DNA of 5,637 bases from a bacterium (lineage in GTDB: Bacteria; SZUA-79; Acidulodesulfobacterales; Acidulodesulfobacteraceae), in the NCBI GenBank assembly GCA_021806125.1, contig JAJZYC010000095.1, positions 1-5,637 of the forward strand, written 5' to 3'. The translations under genes and the position numbers were made by a program. The notes under the pieces were generated by a model that worked only from the letters and a program-made list of their open reading frames with translations, was not told the origin of the DNA and made no database searches. Within the stretch, counting starts at the first letter, position 1, and the number at the start of each line of letters is the position of its first letter. This document shows, piece by piece, positions 1-4,841 of the stretch.

Positions 1-236
1 ATAGCCTTATCATTGTTAAAGCCGATAACTTCGGCGGTAATACCGGCATCCGCGGCAATACCGGAAAAAATACCCGATTTTTTGCTTTTTATCCTGCATA
101 TCTTGCCTATGGAAAGGCCGGGGTGCGTAGTTTCGAGGACAAGACCCACCGCCTTGGTAAGCTTTCCTTTGACAAGCAAGGGGTCTGCGTTATCAAGAGC
201 GTCTTCGTATTCTTTCAGGCTGAGAATTCTTCCCAT
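1..236 (-). CDS. fliI: Flagellum-specific ATP synthase FliI, N-terminal part (3' end outside the window)
   Basis: This is the first 78 codons of a gene read leftward off the window edge. The translation begins MGRILSLKEYEDAL and continues with VKGKLTKAVGLVLETTHPGL, SIGKICRI and ITAEVIGFNNDKA. This matches the N-terminal beta-barrel of FliI and the related F1/type III secretion ATPases: a G-x-[VL]-T-x-[VA]-x-G segment, then a GxxCxI strand, then AEVIGF before the nucleotide-binding core. FliI is the cytoplasmic ATPase that helps feed substrates into the flagellar export gate. The Walker A and B motifs lie beyond the edge and cannot be checked. The ATG at 236 is supported by AAGGA at 245-249, eight bases upstream. 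The gene follows the flgJ-like gene by 25 bp on the same strand and is probably co-transcribed with it. The usual fliH neighbour is absent. A type III secretion ATPase is the alternative, but the flagellar context favours FliI. Confidence 0.85.
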   Translation of the reverse strand, partial: MGRILSLKEYEDALDNADPLLVKGKLTKAVGLVLETTHPGLSIGKICRIKSKKSGIFSGIAADAGITAEVIGFNNDKA

Positions 237-244
237 TTTATTAA

Positions 245-249
245 TCCTT
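245..249 (-). promoter_or_regulatory. Ribosome binding site of fliI
   Basis: AAGGA on the minus strand lies eight bases upstream of the ATG at 236. It fixes the fliI start and contrasts with the flgJ-like gene upstream, which has no comparable site. Confidence 0.6.
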
Positions 250-261
250 ATTAATTCAAAT

Positions 262-1158
262 TTAAGATTTAGCTTTATAATCCGAATTATATTCACGGTA
301 ATAAGAAAGAACCGTCCTCACGTAATTTTCGGTTTCCTCAAACGGCGGTACTCCGTTATACTTATCGACGCTGCCTATTCCCGCATTGTAGGCGGCAAGC
401 GCAAGCTCTTCATTTCCGCCGTATAGGTTTAAGAGGCTCTTAAGATACATAGTTCCGCCGAAAACGTTTCCTTCGGGATCGTACGGATTGACGCCCAGCT
501 CCTTTGCCGTCTCCGGCATAAGCTGCATAAGTCCGACCGCTCCTTTGCCGGAAACGGCGTAAGGATTGAATCCGGATTCCGTTTTTATTACGGCTTTTAT
601 CAGTCCGTAAGGAACGCCGTATATCTCGGAAGCTTTTTTTGCCAAGCCGTCCGCCGTTACGTAATCTCCGTTCAGGCTGCCGGCGTCTTCGCCGCCGCCC
701 GCTCCTCCGCTATTTTTTTCTTCCGGGCTTAAACCTGTCCCGCCCTGGTTATTAGCGTATTTAGATGACAAATTATACGCCTGAAAAAGATTATTCGACG
801 CGGAAAGTTTAGACACCGAAGAACTCAGCTCTTTTAGTCCGTCCTGCGCTATCAAAGAAGGATGCTCTTTAAAATAATCAACAATCATCCTTGCGATGCC
901 TATCCCTTTTCCGTAGCTTTCGCCGTTGGCTACGGCTTCGTAAAACAGGGAATTAAAAATTTTATAGCCCGTCCCTTTATCGATGAAGGAACCTTTTCCT
1001 ACTTCTTTCGACATAGAGTCGAAAATCATATTCAAAAAAAGGCTTTCGAACTTAACGGCGACGGTCTTTATTTCTTTAAGTTCCGCCGGAGAAACGGCCG
1101 TTTTTTCGGCCGGATTTTTTTTACCTGCGGAAACCGTCAAAGCATCTGTTATATTCAT
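262..1158 (-). CDS. flgJ: FlgJ-like protein: rod-binding domain fused to a lytic transglycosylase (SLT) domain
   Basis: The 298-residue product has two domains. Residues about 30-97 match the FlgJ rod-binding domain: a KFESLFLNMIFDSM helix, then GKGSFIDKGTGYKIFNSLFYE, then GIGIARMIVDYF. Residues about 165-292 are a Slt-family lytic transglycosylase domain with the expected motifs: KTESGFNP holding the likely catalytic Glu194, GLMQLMP at 209-215, AYNAG at 256-260 and NYVRTV at 278-283. A linker with a glycine-rich stretch near 150-160 joins them. The well-studied enterobacterial FlgJ instead carries a glucosaminidase-type domain at the C terminus. No signal peptide is visible, as expected for a protein exported by the flagellar apparatus. 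It should cap the growing rod and cleave peptidoglycan in the periplasm. It is the first gene on this strand and is followed by fliI. There is no clear Shine-Dalgarno site. The ATG at 1158 is the first in frame and gives a sensible N terminus. Confidence 0.88.
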   Translation of the reverse strand: MNITDALTVSAGKKNPAEKTAVSPAELKEIKTVAVKFESLFLNMIFDSMSKEVGKGSFIDKGTGYKIFNSLFYEAVANGESYGKGIGIARMIVDYFKEHPSLIAQDGLKELSSSVSKLSASNNLFQAYNLSSKYANNQGGTGLSPEEKNSGGAGGGEDAGSLNGDYVTADGLAKKASEIYGVPYGLIKAVIKTESGFNPYAVSGKGAVGLMQLMPETAKELGVNPYDPEGNVFGGTMYLKSLLNLYGGNEELALAAYNAGIGSVDKYNGVPPFEETENYVRTVLSYYREYNSDYKAKS

Positions 1159-1165
1159 ATAAAAA

Positions 1166-1174
1166 ATTATATCA
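1166..1174 (-). promoter_or_regulatory. Candidate extended -10 promoter of the flgJ-fliI unit
   Basis: The minus strand reads TGATATAAT, a perfect TGN-TATAAT extended -10 element. Seven bases separate it from the ATG at 1158, so initiation would fall at or next to the start codon and give a leaderless mRNA. The -35 region (TTTTAT at a 17-bp spacer) is poor, which is tolerated by extended -10 promoters. No sigma-28 (TAAA-N15-GCCGATAA) or sigma-54 site was found here. The call is pattern-based only. Confidence 0.4.
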
Positions 1175-1269
1175 TAACCGGATTATTAATAAAAGTTTGC
1201 AGAAATTATTTTAAAAATATATTATTTATATTATAATAATAAAAAAATATAAATTTATTTAATAAATAT

Positions 1270-1275
1270 TATAAC
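1270..1275 (+). promoter_or_regulatory. Probable original motA -10 box, split from motA by the repeat element
   Basis: TATAAC matches the TATAAT -10 consensus at five of six positions. Its last five bases, ATAAC, recur at 1441-1445 just past the element. Joining 1275 directly to 1446 would put this box nine bases before the motA ATG, a promoter-like position. In the present sequence the copy beside motA reads GATAAC, so the first T is lost. This is inferred from the presumed pre-insertion sequence. Confidence 0.3.
1271..1275 (+). repeat. Left direct repeat ATAAC (putative target-site duplication)
   Basis: The pentamer ATAAC abuts the left terminal repeat and is repeated exactly at 1441-1445 next to the right terminal repeat. 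The DNA is AT-rich, so chance cannot be fully excluded, but the exact abutment at both ends supports a 5-bp duplication. Confidence 0.55.
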
Positions 1276-1295
1276 CCCAAAATTGCCGATAGAAA
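1276..1295 (+). repeat. Left outer terminal inverted repeat
   Basis: CCCAAAATTGCCGATAGAAA pairs with the reverse complement of 1421-1440, differing only at the 13th base (G here, T there). Confidence 0.75.
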
Positions 1296-1303
1296 GTTTT
1301 TTT

Positions 1304-1330
1304 CTGGATTCCTGCTTACGCAGGAATGAC
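1304..1330 (+). repeat. Left inner inverted repeat, GGATTCC...GGAATGAC type
   Basis: This 27-bp arm is the inverted partner of 1363-1389, matching at 25 of 27 positions. It is itself a hairpin: ATTCCTGC, the loop TTAC, then GCAGGAAT, a perfect 8-bp stem. This class of repeat, ATTCCYGC-N4-GCRGGAAT inside GTCATTCC...GGAATCCAG, recurs as dispersed intergenic DNA in many bacteria and resembles the neisserial dRS3 repeat (ATTCCC-N8-GGGAAT). Confidence 0.75.
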
Positions 1331-1332
1331 AA

Positions 1333-1341
1333 TGCTATAAT
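1333..1341 (+). promoter_or_regulatory. Element-borne extended -10 promoter directed at motAB
   Basis: TGCTATAAT in the central loop of the element is a perfect TGN-TATAAT extended -10. Transcription would start near 1348 and give a leader of about 107 bases before motA that contains the right inner hairpin and the right terminal repeat. There is no good -35 hexamer at 16-18 bp upstream; that interval falls within the left inner repeat. The same motif type occurs before flgJ. This is pattern-based and untested. Confidence 0.4.
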
Positions 1342-1362
1342 TTAGGTCTTCATCAAACGGGC

Positions 1363-1389
1363 GTCATTCCTGCGTAGGCGGGAATCCAG
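1363..1389 (-). repeat. Right inner inverted repeat
   Basis: This is the inverted partner of 1304-1330. Its own hairpin is ATTCCTGC, the loop GTAG, then GCGGGAAT, an 8-bp stem with one G-T pair at the RNA level. In a motA leader RNA it could fold near the 5' end. Only a short run of four T residues follows it at 1392-1395, so it is not a convincing terminator. Confidence 0.75.
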
Positions 1390-1420
1390 TGTTTTAATAA
1401 CCTTAAAGCTATTTTAAAGT

Positions 1421-1440
1421 TTTCTATAGGCAATTTTGGG
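1421..1440 (-). repeat. Right outer terminal inverted repeat
   Basis: Read on the minus strand this is CCCAAAATTGCCTATAGAAA, matching the left terminal repeat at 19 of 20 positions. It ends 14 bases before the motA ATG, so the element edge lies inside the motA 5' leader. Confidence 0.75.
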
Positions 1441-1445
1441 ATAAC
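1441..1445 (+). repeat. Right direct repeat ATAAC (putative target-site duplication)
   Basis: This is an exact copy of 1271-1275 directly after the right terminal repeat and within the presumed motA leader. Confidence 0.55.
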
Positions 1446-1454
1446 GGCTGAAAT

Positions 1455-2237
1455 ATGGATATAGCATCTATTATAGGTTTTATTCTGGGCATCGGCGGAA
1501 TAGTTTTCGGAAATTTTCTGCAAGGGTCTAATTTAATGCAGTTGATAGACCCTATCGGATTTGTAATAGTTATAGTCGGAACAGCCGGAGCGACTATCGC
1601 CGGAAACAGGATGGAAAATATTAAAAAAGCCCTTTTATCAGTTAAGGATGTTATTTTATCCGAAAAAGTGGATTTTGAAAATACTATATCAGACCTCCTG
1701 AATTATGCGACAAAAGCGAGAAAAAACGGTGTCCTTGCACTGGAATCGGAAATAGAAGCCTCGTCCGACGATTTTATAAAAAAAGCTCTGCAATTGGTCG
1801 TCGACGGAATAGACCCCCAGATAGTTATGGAAATTATGGAAACGGAGTTGTCCCATATAGAAGAATTCGGGGAAGAAAGCGTTAAAATTTACGAACAGGC
1901 GGGCGGTTATTCCCCCACTTTAGGCATCATAGGCGCGGTGCTTGGACTTATCCACGTTATGCAGCATTTAAACGAACCGAACAGGCTCGGAGCAGGAATA
2001 GCGGTCGCATTTACAGCAACGCTTTACGGTCTTGCGTTTGCCAATGCCGTTTTATTTCCCATATCCAGCAAGCTTAAGATGAACCTGAAAGTAAAAGTTT
2101 TAAGATACGAACTTATCCTTATGGGAATAAGAAGCATTCAGAACGGCGAAAACCCGCGGCTTATCGAGGAAAAACTCAAATCGTTTTTAAGCGAACAGGA
2201 GAAAAAAATGTACGAGTTAAAAAATGCGGAGAAATAA
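1455..2237 (+). CDS. motA: Flagellar motor stator protein MotA
   Basis: The 260-residue product is a complete MotA/PomA/ExbB-superfamily stator subunit. Four membrane segments are visible: about 4-24 (IIGFILGIGGIVFGNF), 31-50 (IDPIGFVIVIVGTAGATIAG), 150-171 and 178-204. A large cytoplasmic loop lies between the second and third. The third segment holds the family signature SPTLGIIGAVLGLIHVMQ, with Pro154 in the place of the conserved channel proline. The fourth reads GAGIAVAFTATLYGLAFANAVLFP. In the loop, Arg89 and Glu97 align by spacing with E. coli MotA Arg90 and Glu98, which contact the rotor protein FliG. MotA pairs with MotB in the inner membrane to convert ion flow into torque. The MDIASIIGF start is typical of the family, which supports the ATG at 1455 although no Shine-Dalgarno sequence precedes it. 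motB follows after three bases. The upstream control region is interrupted by the repeat element. Confidence 0.95.
   Translation: MDIASIIGFILGIGGIVFGNFLQGSNLMQLIDPIGFVIVIVGTAGATIAGNRMENIKKALLSVKDVILSEKVDFENTISDLLNYATKARKNGVLALESEIEASSDDFIKKALQLVVDGIDPQIVMEIMETELSHIEEFGEESVKIYEQAGGYSPTLGIIGAVLGLIHVMQHLNEPNRLGAGIAVAFTATLYGLAFANAVLFPISSKLKMNLKVKVLRYELILMGIRSIQNGENPRLIEEKLKSFLSEQEKKMYELKNAEK
2228..2231 (+). promoter_or_regulatory. Ribosome binding site of motB
   Basis: GGAG lies within the last codons of motA, nine bases before the motB ATG. It supports the start at 2241 and translation of the two stator genes from one mRNA. Confidence 0.6.
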
Positions 2238-2240
2238 AAA

Positions 2241-3032
2241 ATGAGAAAAAAGAAAAAATGCCCGGAACATAGCAATTCCGAAAGATGGATGATAAGCTAC
2301 GGCGATTTTTTAACCACTCTTCTGTCGTTCTTCATAGTAATGTTCGCGATATCCAAAGTCAATAACGTCCGGCTTAAAGAACTTGCCGTATCCATCCAGC
2401 AGGCGTTCGGGGCAAACAAATTTATTACGGTTTCCACTTCTAAGCCTAATGTAGCCTCTACCCCAAAATTAATCGTCGCGAAAGTCGCCCCTTCGACGTT
2501 TAAGGTTTCAAAATCCAATAAGAAGCTTATTAAGGAAGAAACGCATGAATCCGCCGTCTTCACGGGCATAGAATCCAATATTAAATCTTTTACCGCCGGA
2601 AACAGCGCCTACAAATCTTCGCTCAGGGTGTATAAATCGACCAGGGGACTCGTTATATCCTTGAAAGGCTCCAGCTTTTTCGGCTCCGGCAGCGCAAGAA
2701 TTATCGGAAAATATCGCCCGCTTTTAAAAGAAATATCGTCGGAACTGCTTAAGGTCAAAAATAACATCGCCATAGAGGGATATACCGATTCGACCCCGAT
2801 ACGCACTGCTAAATACCCGAACAACTGGATGCTTTCCACCGCCAGGGCGGTCAGCGTTCTGAGCTTTTTTATAAAAAGCGCGAATTTTCCTCCGGCAAGG
2901 CTTTCGGCTTCCGGATACGGAAAATACAAGCCCATAGCAAGCAACGAAACAGCGGCGGGACGCGCGCTCAACAGAAGGGTAAATATCGTCGTCCTTTCTA
3001 ATTTTTTGAATAACGAACTGCCGAAATCATAA
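2241..3032 (+). CDS. motB: Flagellar motor stator protein MotB
   Basis: The 263-residue product has the MotB layout. A short basic N terminus (RKKKK) precedes one membrane helix at about 17-38, SYGDFLTTLLSFFIVMFAIS, in which Asp22 is the ion-binding aspartate. The motif reads YGD rather than the YAD of E. coli MotB, a variant that I believe is found in other bacteria. A Ser/Lys-rich periplasmic linker of about 90 residues follows. It should contain the plug, though I cannot place it with confidence. The C-terminal OmpA-like peptidoglycan-binding domain spans about 135-255, with IAIEGYTDSTPI at 176-187, NNWMLSTARA at 194-203, ASGYGKYKPIASN at 223-235 and GRALNRRVNI at 240-249. MotB anchors the stator to the cell wall and forms the ion channel with MotA. 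Whether protons or sodium are used cannot be decided from these residues. The gene is convergent with the PilZ gene, with 37 bp between the stops. Confidence 0.95.
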   Translation: MRKKKKCPEHSNSERWMISYGDFLTTLLSFFIVMFAISKVNNVRLKELAVSIQQAFGANKFITVSTSKPNVASTPKLIVAKVAPSTFKVSKSNKKLIKEETHESAVFTGIESNIKSFTAGNSAYKSSLRVYKSTRGLVISLKGSSFFGSGSARIIGKYRPLLKEISSELLKVKNNIAIEGYTDSTPIRTAKYPNNWMLSTARAVSVLSFFIKSANFPPARLSASGYGKYKPIASNETAAGRALNRRVNIVVLSNFLNNELPKS

Positions 3033-3051
3033 TACGCTAATCCTGCAATAG

Positions 3052-3067
3052 AAATATTTAAATATTT
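3052..3067. terminator. AT-only palindrome between the convergent motB and PilZ genes
   Basis: AAATATTTAAATATTT is a perfect 16-bp palindrome in the 37-bp gap between the two stop codons. It could act as a weak two-way transcription end, but it has no G-C pairs and no separate U-tract, so it is not a standard intrinsic terminator. Confidence 0.25.
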
Positions 3068-3069
3068 TC

Positions 3070-4020
3070 TTAAGAGGCGGATTTTTTGATATGCCGCCTT
3101 TGCTGTTCGAGGGTAAATTTAATTATTTCGTCCCTGTCGTATTCGTTTATTGCGGTAAACTTGCATGCTATAGATACGGGCGAAGAATTATTTTGTCCGG
3201 CATCTGCTATGGTATTAGAAATTTTTACTACCTGAGCCAAAGCCTTTACTATAAACTGAGGAACGGTCGGGAAAAGCATCGTAATTTTTATAATACTGCC
3301 CTGTTTCAGCCCTTTATCCCCATCCGTCCACATAATGCCGGAACCGCTTATAGATACCTGCCTTTCCTTAATGTCCGCAAATATGGACGCTTCCGGATTA
3401 ATAAGAGAAATAATTACATCCAATTTGCTGTTTATCGCTACAAGAAGTTTCTCTATTTTAGGATTAATCGGCGCATCCGAATCCGTTTCGGAGGCGGTTT
3501 GAAAAATTTTAGGAGCTGCTAATCCGTAAATTCCGTAAACCGAAGTAGTAAGGGAAGGTTTCGTAATATAGGCGTCTTTTATTTCAAGAAACTCTTCCAT
3601 GGATATTTCTTCGTAAACGAACTGGATAGCGGCGTTGACGCGCAAAAATTCCCTCCCTTCTCTTTCTTCCGAAGGAACGCCCACAATTTGAACCTTTAGA
3701 GAAATATTATTGGCATTTTTAACGATGTCTTTTAAAATAGGCTTATATATGAAAGTTTTGGAAAAACCGGAACTTATTAAAGTAAGAACGGCGGAGCTTT
3801 TAATTAAAGATACGTCTGCGTCCATATCGTAATCCTCTGCGCGGAATTCCGACGACTGCCTGTCGTTAAAAGTAGAATATAAAACTATATACAGAAACCC
3901 GTCGTCTATTTTATTAATATAGCCTTTGAAATTTTTTTGAGGAGTTTCTAGTATTATTTCCTGATTTTTATAAAAATACCCGTCTAAATTATCCATAATA
4001 TAATGCACCTTATCGTTCAA
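3070..4020 (-). CDS. PilZ-domain protein, YcgR/FlgZ-like candidate c-di-GMP receptor for the motor
   Basis: The 316-residue product appears to have an N-terminal beta-rich region (about 15-115), similar in outline to YcgR-N domains, and a C-terminal PilZ domain. The c-di-GMP motif RxxxR is present as REFLR at 123-127. The second motif, normally [D/N]xSxxG, is SISGSG at 223-228, with Ser replacing Asp/Asn. About 95 residues separate the two motifs, far more than in a minimal PilZ domain. The insert contains a predicted helix, KIEKLLVAINSKLDVIISLI, at 188-207. The C-terminal end (INEYDRDEIIKFTLEQQRRHI) is PilZ-like. The likely role is to bind c-di-GMP and adjust flagellar rotation, as YcgR and FlgZ do. 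Its position beside motAB and after a FlgN-like gene fits. The start used is TTG at 4020, which overlaps the upstream stop as TTGA. An ATG at 3996, preceded by AAGGTG, is a credible alternative eight codons in. Confidence 0.72.
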   Translation of the reverse strand: MNDKVHYIMDNLDGYFYKNQEIILETPQKNFKGYINKIDDGFLYIVLYSTFNDRQSSEFRAEDYDMDADVSLIKSSAVLTLISSGFSKTFIYKPILKDIVKNANNISLKVQIVGVPSEEREGREFLRVNAAIQFVYEEISMEEFLEIKDAYITKPSLTTSVYGIYGLAAPKIFQTASETDSDAPINPKIEKLLVAINSKLDVIISLINPEASIFADIKERQVSISGSGIMWTDGDKGLKQGSIIKITMLFPTVPQFIVKALAQVVKISNTIADAGQNNSSPVSIACKFTAINEYDRDEIIKFTLEQQRRHIKKSAS

Positions 4021-4394
4021 TTAGCGCCGTAAGCTTTAACGGCGGAGGAAAGTTTCCTTAGCGTCGAAATTTTATCGGCGGCATTTTCTTTTCTTTCGGT
4101 TAAAATATTTATAATAGTTTTGTCGGATTCAGTTATATCCGTCAATATATCTTTAAGCCGCGATAAAAGCTCGGCGCCGCCCGTTTCCGATTTCTTATCT
4201 TTATCTTTATATGCATATGCGCGGGCGCGGTTTTCCGCTTTAGAAAAAAGAGACGTCAAAAAAACTTTTCTATCGAATACATGCCCGATATTAACCGGAT
4301 TTTCCCGCTTTTCTAAAAGAATGAGCAGTATATACTTATTTATATTAAGAATCCGGGCGGCGATTTTGAATTCTAATAACGTATTATTTTTCAT
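4017..4394 (-). CDS. Small helical protein, possible FlgN-like export chaperone
   Basis: The 125-residue product starts MKNNTLLEFKIAARILNINK. It is predicted to be almost wholly alpha-helical and charged, with no signal peptide. The outline resembles FlgN: a leucine-rich first helix ending near an ERE-like segment (LLILLEKRENP), a lysine/aspartate-rich middle, and a final helix pair with ITESDKTIINILTERK and LRKLSSAVKAYG, similar in shape to the end of FlgN. FlgN is the cytoplasmic chaperone of the hook-filament junction proteins. The gene overlaps the PilZ gene by four bases, and the order flgN then a PilZ gene is known from the flgM-flgN-flgZ cluster of Pseudomonas. No flgM is visible upstream. 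The ATG at 4394 is preferred over an in-frame TTG at 4451, because the extra 19 residues come from AT-rich, promoter-like DNA. Sequence similarity is weak, so the name is tentative. Confidence 0.45.
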   Translation of the reverse strand: MKNNTLLEFKIAARILNINKYILLILLEKRENPVNIGHVFDRKVFLTSLFSKAENRARAYAYKDKDKKSETGGAELLSRLKDILTDITESDKTIINILTERKENAADKISTLRKLSSAVKAYGAN

Positions 4395-4486
4395 AATATC
4401 AATTTTATTTTTTTCTATTATAATTTTATAATATGATATAATATAAATCAACTTTTAAAGATATTTAAACGGCAATTATAATTTGT
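4395..4486. promoter_or_regulatory. AT-rich divergent promoter region
   Basis: This 92-bp gap separates the minus-strand FlgN-like/PilZ unit from the plus-strand signalling unit. Candidate -10 boxes are TATAAT on the minus strand at 4417-4422 and TATAAT on the plus strand at 4477-4482. Neither has a good -35 partner. The plus-strand one sits only four bases before the ATG at 4487, too close for an ordinary leader. No Shine-Dalgarno sequence precedes either start, and no sigma-28 or sigma-54 consensus was found. Confidence 0.4.
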
Positions 4487-4840
4487 ATGAAAAAAGTAAC
4501 GGCGGAAAATCTTAAAGCAGGCGATATCTTAGCTAAAGATATAATATCCGGCAAAGAAATTACGGTTCTTAAGAAAGGGATGGTTCTTACGGATAAATTT
4601 ATAGGAAATATTAAAAAAATAACCGCCGAATCTACGGGAGCGTCGGATAATTATATATTCATAGAAGGAACGAGCGGCGCAGAATCGGAAAACGATACAG
4701 AAAATAAAGAAAAAATGGAAAAAGAACTGTCTTTATTGGAAAAAAGGTTCCTGCGGGCCGAAAGCGGAAAATTTATGGAAGAAATAAAAGAAATCATAAA
4801 AAACGTCATAATTAAAAATTACGGCGGAAGTCTATCATAA
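4487..4840 (+). CDS. Small protein resembling the accessory module N-terminal to HD-GYP proteins
   Basis: The 117-residue product opens with LKAGDILAKDI at 9-19 and VLKKGMVLTDKFIGNIKKI at 27-45. This pattern (LxxGxxLAxDI, then GxxLTxxxIxxL) is that of the short module often found N-terminal to HD-GYP or related signalling domains. Here it stands alone. The rest is an acidic and lysine-rich stretch (about 62-80), then a helix, LSLLEKRFLRAESGKFMEEI at 81-100, running on through IKNVIIKN. No enzyme residues are visible, so the function is unknown. A regulatory or partner role for the HDOD protein encoded one base downstream is inferred from the tight linkage. No Shine-Dalgarno sequence is seen before the ATG at 4487, but the family-like motif begins right after it, which supports this start. 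Confidence 0.65.
   Translation: MKKVTAENLKAGDILAKDIISGKEITVLKKGMVLTDKFIGNIKKITAESTGASDNYIFIEGTSGAESENDTENKEKMEKELSLLEKRFLRAESGKFMEEIKEIIKNVIIKNYGGSLS
4823..4830 (+). promoter_or_regulatory. Probable ribosome binding site of the HDOD gene
   Basis: GGCGGAAG lies within the last codons of the upstream gene, eleven bases before the ATG at 4842. The spacing is slightly long, but it is the only purine-rich match here. Confidence 0.4.
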
Positions 4841-4841
4841 A

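Larger units (their letters stand above)
1181..1275. other. Very AT-rich stretch between flgJ and the repeat element
   Basis: This block is almost entirely A and T and is dominated by A-runs and TATA/TTAT tracts. It has no coding potential on either strand. It probably holds the upstream promoter DNA of the divergent flgJ and motA units, perhaps acting as UP-element-like or bent DNA. It ends in TATAAC at 1270-1275, where the repeat element begins. Confidence 0.5.
1276..1440. mobile_element. MITE-like nested inverted-repeat element, 165 bp, flanked by ATAAC direct repeats
   Basis: The element is bounded by 20-bp inverted repeats at 1276-1295 and 1421-1440 that agree at 19 of 20 positions. Inside them is a second inverted pair of 27 bp at 1304-1330 and 1363-1389, agreeing at 25 of 27. 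The identical pentamer ATAAC flanks the outer ends at 1271-1275 and 1441-1445, as expected of a target-site duplication. It holds no open reading frame of note, so it would be a non-autonomous element mobilised by a transposase elsewhere. The inner arms are 23 bp farther from the right end than from the left, so the structure is asymmetric. The central loop, 1331-1362, contains an extended -10 promoter sequence facing motA. The right end lies 14 bases before the motA start codon. Mobility is inferred from structure only. Confidence 0.7.

Noticed and set aside
21..28. GCCGATAA on the plus strand, identical to the sigma-28 -10 consensus
   Set aside because: It lies inside fliI, which is read on the other strand, with no gene downstream on the plus strand, so it is a chance match.
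862..1236. Open frame of 124 codons on the plus strand
   Set aside because: It is antisense to flgJ and its translation has no recognisable features; flgJ explains the region.
1285..1292. GCCGATAG in the left terminal repeat, resembling the sigma-28 -10 element
   Set aside because: No TAAA lies at the required spacing of about 15 bp. The nearest, at 1263-1266, leaves 18 bp, and the sequence is explained as part of the inverted repeat.
1304..1389. Reading the 27-bp inverted repeats as a Rho-independent terminator
   Set aside because: The T-run precedes the left hairpin rather than following it on the plus strand, and only four T residues occur after the right hairpin.
1304..1389. CRISPR-like repeats
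   Set aside because: There are only two copies, they are inverted rather than direct, and no spacer periodicity exists.
2297..2971. Two open frames on the minus strand within motB
   Set aside because: They are antisense shadows of motB, whose membrane helix and OmpA-like domain are clear.
3091..3522. Open frame of 143 codons on the plus strand
   Set aside because: It is antisense to the PilZ gene and its Tyr/Arg/Asn-rich translation resembles no protein family.
4395..4451. Upstream extension of the FlgN-like gene to a TTG codon at 4451
   Set aside because: The added residues (MIYIISYYKIII...) come from AT-rich DNA with -10-like boxes, and no ribosome site supports the TTG.
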